A program made the position numbers and the translations under genes. Source: Novosphingobium sp. HII-3 (GTDB lineage Bacteria; Pseudomonadota; Alphaproteobacteria; Sphingomonadales; Sphingomonadaceae). From it: DNA of 64,000 bases. How positions within the stretch are numbered: the first letter of the stretch is position 1; every line of letters starts with the position of its first letter. Below are positions 8,347 through 20,000 of this stretch, one piece after another. The DNA is taken from the NCBI RefSeq assembly GCF_002916655.1, contig NZ_PPSM01000014.1, forward strand, positions 248,001-312,000, in the 5' to 3' direction. The notes beneath the pieces are model-generated. The model did not search any database. It was not told the DNA's origin and was given only the letters and a program-made list of their open reading frames with translations.

Positions 8347-11315
8347 GCGATTCCTATATCGATCTATGTCTTGGCGTTCAGGCGGTTCGCCGCAGGGTCG
8401 AGCGCGAAGTAGCGGGGCTTGGCGGCGCGACTGGCGTGGCCGCAGCGCCCTATCCCCACCAACTCGCCAATGTGCAGCGGATCTTGTCCGACAGCCGAAT
8501 TCGTCATCTCATCGCCGATGAGGTCGGGCTCGGCAAAACCGTCCAGACACTGATGATCCTGAATGCGCTGCGCCTTCAGAACCCTCGACACCGGGCACTC
8601 ATCCTCGTTCCCGACAATATCGCGCCCCAGTGGCTGCTCGAATGCCAGACGCGCGGCCATTTCACTCCGCTGGGCCGCGCGCCCGAGGAAGAGGAAAGCG
8701 GCGCTCACGTCAGATTGGCCTATTATGACCAACTGAACTCCATCACCGAAATCGATCCCAACGTCTATGATCTGCTCGTGGTCGATGAGTTGCAGCGGCT
8801 CCAGGCCAATGCGCGCCAGCGCATAACCGATGTCGCCGGCGACTTTCGTCAGTTACTGCTCCTCTCAGCGACGCCCAAGCTCGAAGACGCCGAGGCGTTC
8901 CGTCAGTTGCTCGCCATTCTCGAGCCTGAACGCATGGCAGTCGCAGCGCGAACCTCCGACACGCCCGAGGCGAGCCTGCGGGCGCGGGAAGCCGAGGCCG
9001 CCGCTCTAATGGGCGCTGGCGGTCCCGATGCTTGGACAGCCGTCGGCTTGATGACGCCACCCGACCGCGCCCAGGCGTCGACCGTCGCCATGACGCACAG
9101 CATCTTGCGACGGGTCACGCATACCAATCGCCGCGACTACCCCGACTTGCTACCCCAGCGCGTGCTCCACCGCATCGCGATCGAACCAACCTATGACGAA
9201 GTAGCGCGCCAGAAGCAGGTCTGGCAATTCATCGGACATGCTGGTCGTGGGGCTGCCGCGACCGACCTTGCGCGGCTCGGCCAGGTCGCGTTGCGTTCGC
9301 CGCGCGCCTTGAGCGAACGCATCAACATTTTGCGCGGCCGCGATCAGCGCGACCCGCAAGGCTTTCTGGCGGCGGCGGCCAAGCACTTGGAAACGGCCAA
9401 CGGAGACAGCCGGATTGAGGCAACGATCGACCTGCTGGTCGATATTTGGAACGAGGATCCAGATGAGGCAGTGCTGATCGTCGCCGAGGATAATCCTACG
9501 GTCGATTATCTCGAGCGCATGATCCCGCAATTCTTGCCGACAATCGGCCCGCGCGGAAGGCGGCGCCCCTTGTCGCTCGCAGTCAACCGCAATCGCGATG
9601 CTTCGGCGACCGACGATTTGGTCGATCTGTTCGAGGAATATGACGACGGCATTGGCGGGTTCATCGATGGCGACGATCAGTTGCTGATCGCCGCGGACGT
9701 CGCGCAGGTCGGTCTAAATCTCCAGCACGCCCGCAAGCTCATTTTCTTTAGTATGCCGTGGTCGCCGGTCGCCGTCGAACAATGGATTGGCCGTCTCGAT
9801 CGATTAGGCAGCGCCGCGCTGGCGGATCAGCCCGGCGAACGCACGATCGATATCTACGCGATTTATCAGCGCGGTCAGGTCGACGAGCGTGTCGTCTCGG
9901 TGCTCGACGATTTCGCCATCTTCAAACGCAGCATCCGTCTCGACGGCGATGAGATCAACGTGGTCGGCCAGCATATCGTCGATGCCGCGCTCACACCGCA
10001 CACGGTCAACTGGCAGGCGCTATCCCAAGAGGCGCGCGACATCGCCAAAGACAATGGCGATGCGCTAGTCACGCCGCTCTCCAACGCGTTGCCATGGACG
10101 CCGGAACGCGCGCGCGCACTGGCAGATCATTTCGATCGGGCGGGCGCATTAGGGCCGCTGCTTGAACGCTCGACCGCACGGCGGGCCATCGTCCGGATCG
10201 AGACGGGGCTTCGTGGATGGATGCGGCTGATCGGGCGCGCCGACGGTCTCAGACTATGGAAAGGCGAGGATCCCGACGAGCCCGCCCGGACTTTCCGGAT
10301 GTTGCATTATTATCGATCGCCCTATGCGACCGGTCCTGCCGAACCGCGCTTTCCGCTTCCTGGCCTCGATCCGCGTGACGGTCAGCGCTACGCCTATCTT
10401 GATAGCCGCCGGTCGCTTGAATCCCCACCAGTGCCGACGGTCTACCTTGATGAAAATTCGGCGACCCCGCTCAACTTCCTCGATCACGGCGACCCCGTCC
10501 ATGACACCTTAGTCAATGAATGGGTCAAGATCGGCCAAAAGTGTCCGAGTTGTCTGCGGGTAAAGCTCCCAGACGGCCATGCCCTGGCCAGCGAAGAAGG
10601 TCGCGGCACCTATCTGGTTGCGGTTCTGAGTTGGGTACCGGGCGAGCGCTATTTCGACCAGTTCGATCGCGGTCATATTGTCCAACTCTTGCAGGACTCG
10701 CGAACGCGTCAGGAGCAGAAGCCCTTTTGGGACGCGATCCAATCGATAGAAGAGGCTCTACGGGCCGATCGGCGCTGGCTCAACAGCCAGTTCACGTCCC
10801 GCCTCGACGTGTTGGCCGCCAAGTTCGATCGTGGAACTTGGACGCTGGCCGCGCCCGACCATGCCGAGGCCCTGTTCACCCCATGGGACGTAAGCGCTCG
10901 CGGCGAAAAGATCGTGCTTGCGACGGGACAACGCGCGCCGGTCAGCCCCGACATCAAGGCCGCTCAAAGCGCAGGCAGCGCGCTGCTGCTGCAGGAACAC
11001 GCTAAGCGGCACCAAGCATCGCTCGCTGAATGCCCTGACCTTCAGGAGCGTATCGCCAGCCGCCGCTATCTGATCATGTGCGAGGCGGAAGACCTGATAG
11101 CGACGCGACAAGCATTTCTCGATGATGCGACCGCCCAAGGCATGGAGACCAGTGAGCAGGGGTTCGCGCGGAGTCGTTTCAGAACCATCCGCAACGCGCG
11201 GGACATGGCGATCCTTGCCCGCGACGTTCGCCTTGCCCGGCTCGATGGCCTGATCGATGCCTTAACTGAGCCCCGCTTTGACGAGTATAAGTTCATGGTT
11301 ATGACAATCGATTAG
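8343..11315 (+). CDS. SNF2/RapA-like superfamily 2 helicase
   Basis: The product is 990 residues and its start overlaps the previous stop (ATGA). Motif I is DEVGLGKT (59-66), motif II is VDELQ (147-151, with Leu-Gln where DEAH/DEAQ is usual), and motif III is LSATPKL (174-180). Near 455-500, ADVAQVGLNLQ and EQWIGRLDRLG give motifs V and VI. The layout matches SNF2-type DNA translocases of the RapA/HepA branch, as seen in DpdE, DrmD and ZorD of other defence systems. The C-terminal 450 residues match nothing I know. It probably translocates on double-stranded DNA together with the 1016-residue partner. Its stop lies only three bases from that of the convergent 349-residue gene. Confidence 0.88.
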   Translation: MSDSYIDLCLGVQAVRRRVEREVAGLGGATGVAAAPYPHQLANVQRILSDSRIRHLIADEVGLGKTVQTLMILNALRLQNPRHRALILVPDNIAPQWLLECQTRGHFTPLGRAPEEEESGAHVRLAYYDQLNSITEIDPNVYDLLVVDELQRLQANARQRITDVAGDFRQLLLLSATPKLEDAEAFRQLLAILEPERMAVAARTSDTPEASLRAREAEAAALMGAGGPDAWTAVGLMTPPDRAQASTVAMTHSILRRVTHTNRRDYPDLLPQRVLHRIAIEPTYDEVARQKQVWQFIGHAGRGAAATDLARLGQVALRSPRALSERINILRGRDQRDPQGFLAAAAKHLETANGDSRIEATIDLLVDIWNEDPDEAVLIVAEDNPTVDYLERMIPQFLPTIGPRGRRRPLSLAVNRNRDASATDDLVDLFEEYDDGIGGFIDGDDQLLIAADVAQVGLNLQHARKLIFFSMPWSPVAVEQWIGRLDRLGSAALADQPGERTIDIYAIYQRGQVDERVVSVLDDFAIFKRSIRLDGDEINVVGQHIVDAALTPHTVNWQALSQEARDIAKDNGDALVTPLSNALPWTPERARALADHFDRAGALGPLLERSTARRAIVRIETGLRGWMRLIGRADGLRLWKGEDPDEPARTFRMLHYYRSPYATGPAEPRFPLPGLDPRDGQRYAYLDSRRSLESPPVPTVYLDENSATPLNFLDHGDPVHDTLVNEWVKIGQKCPSCLRVKLPDGHALASEEGRGTYLVAVLSWVPGERYFDQFDRGHIVQLLQDSRTRQEQKPFWDAIQSIEEALRADRRWLNSQFTSRLDVLAAKFDRGTWTLAAPDHAEALFTPWDVSARGEKIVLATGQRAPVSPDIKAAQSAGSALLLQEHAKRHQASLAECPDLQERIASRRYLIMCEAEDLIATRQAFLDDATAQGMETSEQGFARSRFRTIRNARDMAILARDVRLARLDGLIDALTEPRFDEYKFMVMTID

Positions 11316-11318
11316 CGG

Positions 11319-12314
11319 TCAGAGAGCGGCTTCTCGCCATCGCGAAAACGCCGCATGGGCGCCATCATTGATGGTCCATGTCCAACGCTTGTCGCCTGGC
11401 CTCGCGATGAGGCGTAGCGCGCGAAGATATTGTGCCGGGATCGGGTACTGGAACGATAAGGTGCCAGACTTCCATTCTGATCTCTCTGGAGCGCCGAGCG
11501 CGGCCCCGCGCGCGAGCAACGCCCAGGTCCACTCATCCCAGTCGAACAGATCGAGCGATTGAACCTCGCTTCCTGACACGCCAATCAGGATCGGATGCCA
11601 TTCGTTATGGTTGCGCCCCGGCCGCACGCCACACCAGATTCCGTCAGGTGCGTTGACTTTCCATCTGCCAGATACGGTCGGCTGATTGTGCTGACCGAAA
11701 TAGCCATCATGTGCCCCCGGCGGATCGACCACGGCGCGCATTTGGGCTGCGTCGAGCGGCAGGCCATCATGGCGCAGTGAAGAGGTCAGTGTCGCCCAGA
11801 AATCCCCGAGTACGCCATCGCCGCTGCCTCTTGTTCGACGGGCAAGATGGCGGCGATAGCCAGACGCCCCCATGAACGACACAAAGTCTTCAGCACTGGC
11901 ATAGCCCGCAAGCGCCGTGGACCGGCGCACGTATCCATCCATAATGCCGGCCACCGGCGTCTCCCCATCGGCCTTGCCAAGGAAGGCATAGTCTTCGGGC
12001 GCGACGGCGATCCAGCGCGGTCTGGACAAAACCAGGCTCGCCTTTCCGCTCAGACGTACCGGCGTCACATCTCCGACGTCGATGAGGGCGTCGACTACAT
12101 CTCCGACGCGCGCACGTACCAGATGCTCGGCGAAGCCGGCCGCGATGAATTGCCGATGCAGATAGGCCGTGACCCGTGCCCGCGCTGGCGACCGCCATGC
12201 CCTCACGCAGGCTCGGGCAGCGTCGGCGACCGAGCCGACGGATGGGCTGCCATCGGGATCGCTCGAGAACCGCAGCCTTGAACGCAGTGTATCGGGTGTC
12301 AGCGTTTCAAGCAT
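11319..12314 (-). CDS. Hypothetical protein (331 aa) of the defence block
   Basis: I chose the ATG at 12314 (MLETLTPDTLRSRLRF). It overlaps the end of the NERD-helicase gene by eight bases (ATGCTTGA), indicating translational coupling; an in-frame start at 12368 would add 18 residues. The N-terminal 90 residues (DAARACVRAWRSPARARVTAYLHRQFIAAG) are helical and basic, resembling a winged-helix or HTH region. The C-terminal half is rich in Trp and has the WCGVRPGRNHNEWHPILIG block. I recognise no family. It is the third gene of the DruE-like operon and converges on the SNF2 gene with a three-base gap, so it is probably an accessory or specificity subunit. Confidence 0.75.
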   Translation of the reverse strand: MLETLTPDTLRSRLRFSSDPDGSPSVGSVADAARACVRAWRSPARARVTAYLHRQFIAAGFAEHLVRARVGDVVDALIDVGDVTPVRLSGKASLVLSRPRWIAVAPEDYAFLGKADGETPVAGIMDGYVRRSTALAGYASAEDFVSFMGASGYRRHLARRTRGSGDGVLGDFWATLTSSLRHDGLPLDAAQMRAVVDPPGAHDGYFGQHNQPTVSGRWKVNAPDGIWCGVRPGRNHNEWHPILIGVSGSEVQSLDLFDWDEWTWALLARGAALGAPERSEWKSGTLSFQYPIPAQYLRALRLIARPGDKRWTWTINDGAHAAFSRWREAAL

Positions 12315-14046
12315 CGCTGCGGCTAGCGACCTCTGCTTGTTCGAGCACGCCGCGAATGCGCTCATCATGCGTGATCAGGATGAGCACATGGCGGGCGCGG
12401 CTGCAGGCGACATATAGGTCTGCAGCGGTGAAGCCGGGACTTAGTGCGGCCAGGTCATAGGCAATGACGACATCCGCCTCGAGCCCCTTGAACGAGCGCG
12501 CGGTGGAGCAGAGCACGCCTTTCCCGGCGCGCCAGTCGGCGGCGGACGTAACGATACGCGTGTCGGCGACGTCATTCATGCCCTTCAAACTGCCTCGATC
12601 CTTGGCGGCCGGGCCGATCAGCACGATCTGTCCCGGCGTGAGTTTCTCGGTGTCGAGTAGGCGACGAAGCTCGTTCGCGACAAGCCCGGCCTGCTGGGTC
12701 GGCGCTGCGGCGCGGAGCATTCGCACATCGATCCCGGTTGGAGCGCCCGCGGGCGATAGCGTCTCGAGGGCGGCCAAGTTGGCGCTCATGCGGGCGATGC
12801 GCTTGGTGTTGCGGCAATTGACGTTGAGAGAGAACCGCGCGGGAAAATCGAAGGGCGGCGGGCTGGCCTGCTCGCGCAGCGACTGGGCGAGGTCCATAAA
12901 AACGAAGATCAGCCCCTCGTCGCCGTTCTGGATCAGCGGAAACAGCGCGTACCACCAGAGTTCCGCGAAATCCTGAGCTTCATCGACGACGAGCGCGCCG
13001 TAGCGCGGTTCATCCATTGCGAACAGGCTGGCACTCGCCGCCTCAAGGATTGTCGCAGCGTCTTCATCCCAGAACTGGCGCTGCTCGGCAGAACTTGCAG
13101 GGATATCGAATGGCAGGCCGGCCTCCTTCGCCAATTCCGCCGCCAGCGCATGGAAGTGATAGACATCAATCAAGTTGGCGATCTCAGCCCGATCGGGATC
13201 GGCCGCGAGTTGCTCACGGACCCATTGCGCCAGTTCCCTATTGTAGCAGACCAGCAGGCATCGGATCCCTTGGCGCGCGAATGCGAGCGCTCGTTCGACG
13301 GCTAGCAAGGTCTTGCCCGAGCCGGCGACTCCTTCGATGAGCAATTGCGGGTTGGAGAATAGGCCGCGAAAGGCGAGTGCCTGATTATCGGTCAGTTCGA
13401 GCAGCTTTTCGCGGCCAGCCTCGATCTGCGGCAACAGCGGACGCATGATCTGGAACTTCGGTAACAGCACGTCGAGCATCTCAATGAACTCAGACCGCTG
13501 CAACTTCCCGACCTTCTGCGGGAAGGCATTGAATGCCTTCTCGATCATCCGCTCGAGTTCCGGCATGCGATCAACATCTATAAGGATCTGATCGGCCACA
13601 TCGAGTGGAAGCGTGCCGGTGGCTCGGCCGTGCGGAAAGACCACAGCGTAGCCATAGACATAGCGGTTCGACTTGAGCCGACCCCCGGTCCGCTCTTCAA
13701 CAGCATTGGTGAGCGCGTGCATGTTGCGGCGCGCCTGATCGAATGGATTGGTGATTGGCTTGTCGCGATTGGGCAGTTTGCGAAACCATTGCTGACCGCG
13801 CGCGAACATCTCCTCGCCGCCCTTCACCTCGAGCACAAGCAACCCATAATCCGGGTGGAAGATGACGAAGTCTGCCTCGCCCTCGCGCAGCGGCGCATCG
13901 ATGTAGTCGCGATTGGGGCGCAGCCAGGGCAGTGAATGGACGACGCGATAGACGTCCGGCAACTGATCGCGAAGCGCGATATACACATCGCGCTCTGACC
14001 CATGGATGATTTGGTCGGGCGCGACGTCGGGTATCATGATCGCCAT
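12307..14046 (-). CDS. NERD-nuclease / UvrD-like superfamily 1 helicase
   Basis: The product is 579 residues. The N-terminal NERD domain shows SERDVY (17-22), GEADFVIF (56-63) and LEVKGG (72-77), the acidic and Lys residues expected of this restriction-endonuclease-like fold. Then come Walker A GVAGSGKT (239-246), Walker B VVDEAQD (353-359), an SFKGLEADVVI block, and YVACSRARHVLILI near the C-terminus. NERD-helicase fusions are predicted to cleave and unwind DNA and recur in defence islands. It begins three bases after the DUF1998 helicase stop (TGA AGC ATG), so it is co-translated with it. The nuclease chemistry is inferred from the motifs. Confidence 0.88.
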   Translation of the reverse strand: MAIMIPDVAPDQIIHGSERDVYIALRDQLPDVYRVVHSLPWLRPNRDYIDAPLREGEADFVIFHPDYGLLVLEVKGGEEMFARGQQWFRKLPNRDKPITNPFDQARRNMHALTNAVEERTGGRLKSNRYVYGYAVVFPHGRATGTLPLDVADQILIDVDRMPELERMIEKAFNAFPQKVGKLQRSEFIEMLDVLLPKFQIMRPLLPQIEAGREKLLELTDNQALAFRGLFSNPQLLIEGVAGSGKTLLAVERALAFARQGIRCLLVCYNRELAQWVREQLAADPDRAEIANLIDVYHFHALAAELAKEAGLPFDIPASSAEQRQFWDEDAATILEAASASLFAMDEPRYGALVVDEAQDFAELWWYALFPLIQNGDEGLIFVFMDLAQSLREQASPPPFDFPARFSLNVNCRNTKRIARMSANLAALETLSPAGAPTGIDVRMLRAAAPTQQAGLVANELRRLLDTEKLTPGQIVLIGPAAKDRGSLKGMNDVADTRIVTSAADWRAGKGVLCSTARSFKGLEADVVIAYDLAALSPGFTAADLYVACSRARHVLILITHDERIRGVLEQAEVASRSDA

Positions 14047-14049
14047 GCT

Positions 14050-17000
14050 TCAGGCTCCCAACACTTTATGAAAGGCGCCAAGAAGTTCGACCGCATCCAC
14101 ATTGATCTGTTCGGCGCGGGCGGTTGGACGCAGTGAGCCATAAACGATACGATATCGCTCCATGCCGCTGTCTTTCATGCTGGTGCCCACGCGTCCAAAG
14201 GTAACTGCGCTTGACGATGCCTGAAAAGATTTTCCATCGGTCCGCCGGACGAGCATCGGCATTTTGTCGGGCACGCGCGCTCGCGAGAACAGATGCCAGG
14301 TGCCGCGCGTAAATGGTCGCGCTTCGCCAAGCTTGGTGTTCTCCATCGTTTCCACGTCGAGTTGGACGATGAAGCTGCCCTCTGGCGCTCCCGGGATATT
14401 GGCAAATTCGGCGGTGACCGGCAATTCCGCCCCCGACCCGGCCAGCGCGGCAAGCGACCTATAGACAGGCACGCCGGTCTCGCTCCACGCGAATGGTGGA
14501 TCGTCCTCGATCGACGTGGACGACGCATCAAGCGCCTGGATAATGGCCGCCGGCAAGGCGCGGTCCACCAATAGCTGGTCAAGATAGCGATCCGATGCGC
14601 TGCTACCACGAGCGTGAGCGCGTTTCGATCCGGGCTTCTCGCGGATCAGCGGATGGCTTATTATGAGGCTACGATTGCCGTAGTCGGGTAAAAGCAGTTC
14701 ACCAGGTTGGGGCCTTTCGATCGTTTCCCCCTTGTCCTTGAGATCGGTTGCCAGCAGATCGAGCAAACGATCTTCGACCTCGGTTGGCACCCATGGCCGC
14801 TCGCCATAAAGAACGTGGCGCAAGAAGGTCGCACCGAGATGTCGATCAAGATCGGCATGATCCCAGCGGTTCTTGTGCGAGCGCAGACAATTGTAGCAGG
14901 AGGATGAGCAGGTGCAGCCTTCGAGCAGGTCCAGCGCGAGTTGGAGGAGGGCGGCAGGATCGCGGGCGGCTGCACGGACGAACCCGGCGCCGCCGGGCGC
15001 CGTGTCGTAGAGAAATACCTCCACCTCGCTGCCGCGCGCGCCACCTTCATTGAGGGCTGCCCGGTGACCACCGCCAATGTCGGCGGCATCGACGTCAAGC
15101 AAGCCAGCGGCGGCAATGCTCAGCGCCTCGGCGATCGTGGTGAGCACGATGCGTCCCGCGGTCGATCCGGCTGGCACATGAAGTTCGGGCGCCAGCTTGA
15201 ACGAAAATAGCGCGATATCGGTCAGGAATTCGTGACCGAGCACCAAAGCACGGCCGCGCCCATCGCAAAACTCGGGTTGCTTGCGATGATCGGGATATGG
15301 CCGTGGATGCGGTTTGCTACTCGCCAACTTGCCCTCGGACCAACTCGTCGGCTCGGTACGGCCGCAGGCGGGACAATAGAGGAATCCGGTCTCGGCCGCA
15401 CCGGGCTTACGCACGCCAAGGTTGGTCACCATCAGCGTCTGCTTGGACGCCCAGGCGGCGAAGCCGCTGCCATCGGGTCGGTCGAGCTTGCCGAGTTCAT
15501 GCTGCTGCTCGAACTGTGGCGCGCTAAGCTTCGCCCGCGTCGGACGGGTCGGCAGCGGATTTTCGTCGCCCGCTAACTCGAACGCTTCGTCATGCGGATG
15601 CGCGAATCCGACCGGAACCACCCAGCGCTCGGCTGGCCCCATGCCCGCCTTCTTCTTGCAGGCAGGGCAGTCCTCGGTGTCGCCGCGCCGGTGCGTATCG
15701 TCGATGTCCTCGAGTTTGGCGTAGCCGCACTTCCCGCACTCGTAATAGAGCCGCTGGGCGCGATAGGCATTGATCCGATCTTTCTGGAAACCGGAGTAGA
15801 TCGCCATCGACCGAAACTTGCGGCCATCGACCCACACTTCGCGCCCCGGCGCATATTGGCTGAGCGCCTGGGTCAGGCCCGCCTGCGGAGAATAGGCGAT
15901 CTCGGCGCGATAGGCGGTGCTCGACGGATCGAACACCGTGAACGACACCACGTCGGTCGGAAAGGCGTAGCGTGGTAGAACAGCTTTGGTGAACAGCCGA
16001 TCGAGCAGGTTCTGCGGCTTGAGCGGCGCTTCCGGATTGACCTCGCCGGTCTCGTGGGCCTCTTCGGCGGGCATTTCGTCCGCCGGGGTATCGAACATGT
16101 CGGCATCGCCACCATAATCCTCGATGCCAAAGTCGAACGCCGGACCTTCCTCGGCGGTGATCACCGGGTCGGCCGCCACCAAATCCACTTCCCCAGTGCC
16201 AGCGCCAACGGTTTCGAGCGACACAAGCAACTTCTGGGGTACGTTTGCGAAAAAAGCATCGGGATCGCCTTCGATCGCGGACGATGGAATCACGTCGCGC
16301 AAGGCGGAATCGATCAGCGCGGTATTGGACGCGAGCCAGACCTTGAGGCCGGCGAATGTAAATCCCTTGGGGTCTGGATCACGGAACTCGGCCAGTTTGC
16401 CCAGCGACTCGAAGATATTGGATGCCTGGGCATCGCCATCGGTAGGCGGCGTTTCAATCCGCTCTTGCTGAAACAGGGATAGGATTAGCGCGAATGCGTG
16501 GCGCTGGACGATCTCACGATTGTCAAGGTTGAGCACCGGGTCGGGGACCGGTCCGCCAACCATGGTCTGGGGATCGGCGAAGAAGCGCTGATCATGGCTG
16601 TCCGAACCAGCGAAGGTCAGGACGGTGGAAAGCGATGAGCCTCGGCGACCGGCGCGACCCGCGCGTTGCTGATAGTTGGCGCGACCCGGCGGCACGTTGC
16701 GCAGCGCGACCGCCGTGAGGCTACCGATGTCGATGCCGACCTCCATCGTGGTCGTGCAGCTAAGCACATCGACCGCGCCGGCGCGCTCACCGCGTGGGCC
16801 GGGCACATCGAGATCTTGGAAGCGCAGTTCGTACCATTCGGCGCGCGAGAAAGCCTGGTCCTGACCCGCATCGTTGAGTTGGGCGGTGTGTTCCTCAGCG
16901 ACGAACGGATAAGGCACATAGCCTTGATCGCCTTCGGCCTCGAGCCGCTCGACCAGTTTGCGGTAGAGATATTTGCGAGTGCGGAAGACCGTGTCCTGTC

Positions 17001-20000
17001 TCGGATCGAGCGGATCAGTATCCTTCCCGCATTTCACGCACATCGCGCCCATCAACAGGTTGACCGGCTGCGCTAGTGTGCAGTGCCCGCACCGGCGCCA
17101 GTCGACCTCGCTCTCGGGTCGCAGCCGGACCTTCGCAGCGTTGATGAAAAAGCCCTTGGCATTGTGGTTCTGTGCGAACGTCGTCGTCAGAAAGTCGATC
17201 CAACTCGCATCAGGCTTGGCGTTCGCGCCGAACTGCGCTCGGTGCCATCGGCCCGTCAGCAATTTCTCCAGCAACGCAGTGTGGCGACCGCTGCTGCGCT
17301 TGAGGGCCGGCCCGTCAGTCGAATCGATCCATTCGCTCGGCGTTCCCTCGACGAGAACGGAGCCCGCGGCGAGCGACTGGGTCAGCCAGAGGTCGAGCAG
17401 TGCCTGACGCTTATCATCGTCGGTCCCTGTGCCGACCGGCGGGACGGGTAGCGCGCCCATTCGACGCTTCTGATTGTCGGTCAGCATCGCCTCGGGGGCA
17501 GCCAGCGCCAGCGGCAGCAAGCCCGTGTGGCGATTGGCGAGAACCCGCGCCAGCGGCGCCCGGACCGATTTCACATGGGTCTTATTCAGAGTGTCGGCCA
17601 GATCACGGAATTCGGCGTAATCGCCCTCGTCGCGGATAAATCCGTGGACTTTGCGCAGGTCGCGGGCAAACTCCTCATGTTCGGCCCCAGGCAGGCGGAA
17701 GTTCACGTCAAACTTGGCACATGCATAAAGGATGGCGGGGTAGGCATAGCCGAGCGGAACCGGCTGGCCGAACCGCTCTTCCAGCATGCGCAGTCCCGCC
17801 AGAAGCAGCGGGCGAATGCTATCCTGCAGCGAGAAATTCTTGAGTTTGCCCGACAGCCGTGATGCCGCCTGCCGCCCGTCAGAGAAGATCAGCGATTTGC
17901 GCCCCTTGAGCGGTGAGGTCGCTTCAACCCGCGCAGGCTGGTCGAGCAACTGAACGCTGATCAGTTCCTGGAATGGCTCATCCCCCTTGGTTTGGTGATC
18001 CATGATCTGCGAGCCATTGGCCTCGCAATGGGGGCATTTCTCGAAATGACCCGGCTCGACATCTTTCTTGGGGCGCGGGAGCCAGATTTCGCGAGCGTCG
18101 GGAGATTTCGACCCGACGCGACCGGTGAGCGGATCGAGAAAGCTGCTAGTGCAATATTTGTCGGCGTCGAAACCGGGATCTTCGAGCAAAATCTGGACCG
18201 GACGGACGACGCCGTCCACATCGTCGATATCGCCGATGTCCTCTGCCCACAGAAAGTCGGGCTGGCTCGGGTTCAGTGCGAAGGCGTTAAAATAGGCGAC
18301 GCCACAGTCGCGACAGGTATGGATCTCGAACACGCGCGCGCGACACCCACATTCGCGCGTGGACTGAGCGTACAGCATCCCCGTTGGGCCAGGCCCGATA
18401 CCGCTCGGTACGACCACGCACGCCTCGTCCGCACAGCCCCATAGGCCGGGCAGGCCACGGAACAGGGCATGGACGCGTGCGGCGAGCAACGGCTGCCCGT
18501 CGGGCTCGGCTTTGGCGTAGGATGCGAGTTCGAGCAGCGCATCGGTCGCCGCCGAGCGCACCGCATCGGAAATATCACCGTCGAACAGTAGGTCGCCCAT
18601 GGCATCCAGCGCGATTGGCGCCTGAGGCTCTTCGGTTGCTGGATCGCTCGAAGTCGTCGCTCCACCCGTAAGATTCACCAGGCGGCCGATTACAGGAAGT
18701 TCCTCCAGAGCGGCATGGATCGCCCGCTGTAGTCCATCGCGGACAACCAGCGTCTGCCCGTCGGCGATGCTGATGTCGGGTCGATCCGCCGACCTTCCGA
18801 CATGGATACCGTCTGCGCCTGCTACTTCCGTTAGCGCGAGATAGGCATTGCTGGTCTGCGCGGAGCCGTGAGGGCTGATCGACAGGGTTTCACTTATGGT
18901 CTTGAGTGATGCATCGACGCCAACCAATGTCACTTCGACCGCTTTCGGTGTCGATGATGCCACCATCAGCCGATCTGCCGAAAGCGCGTCACGCCGGAAG
19001 GTAAGCAGTGGCGCCAAGGCGGCAATGCGCTGGACGGGATCGACATCCTTCAATTGTTCGGTTCGGCAGGCTGCGAGCGCAGTGGCAAGCGGTGCGTTGC
19101 CGCTCGCGGAGGGCTGGCGCGCATGTTTCTTTCCACGCAGCACCTCAATCATATCCTCATCGCGGCCGACCAGGCCGCCGATGAACGTCTTTGCTGCTTC
19201 GCCATCCGAGAAAGATGCGCTGGTCGCGATGACCTGCATCCGATCTGGGGTGAGGCCGAGTCGATTACGCAGGCGGCGGATCAGCAGTGCGACCTCGGTG
19301 CCACTTGCGCCGCGGTAGAGATGTGCTTCGTCTAGCACGAAAAGAAGCCGCTCGTCCGGATTGGCCTCGAAGAATGCCCGCGTCCGCTCGAATATCGAGC
19401 GCTCGATCGGCCGCAGCAGCATATACTCGAGCATGGAGTAGTTGGTGATCAACAGGTCGGGCGCTTGATCTTGCACCTCATGCCGCAGCAGCAACTCGGG
19501 ATCCTCGACGCGCTCGATGGCGCGTTGGAATTTCTGATCTGGCCCGATCCAACGCTTCCCACTGCCGAGCCATTTGGTCATGCCGTTCTCACCATCGGCA
19601 TCGGCTGGCTTGGCAGGCCAGCGGCCCAGGGATCGCAATTGGTCAATCTGCGCAGCGACCGTTTCGTCGGTCTGAGCATCGCGTTCGAGGTCCCGATAGA
19701 AGTTCAGGCTTTTCAAGCGCCGCTTGTTTCGGTCCTCTGTCCGTTGGCCAGGATAGAGTGATCGGCCTGTGTATCGCGCGAACTTGGCAGGGCGCCCCGC
19801 CTGCTCTGTGAACCACTCTCGAACAGACGACGCGCCGAGCAAGCGACGCAACCGGCCTAGTTGGTCGTTTACGAGCGCGTTCATCGGATAGAGGATGATT
19901 GATCGAACTGCGCGCTCCGCAAACTGCTCTGGCCGTGTGGCCGCCTCATTCGCGAGTTTCATGAGGATCGGAAGGAGGAATGTTTCCGTCTTTCCCGAAC

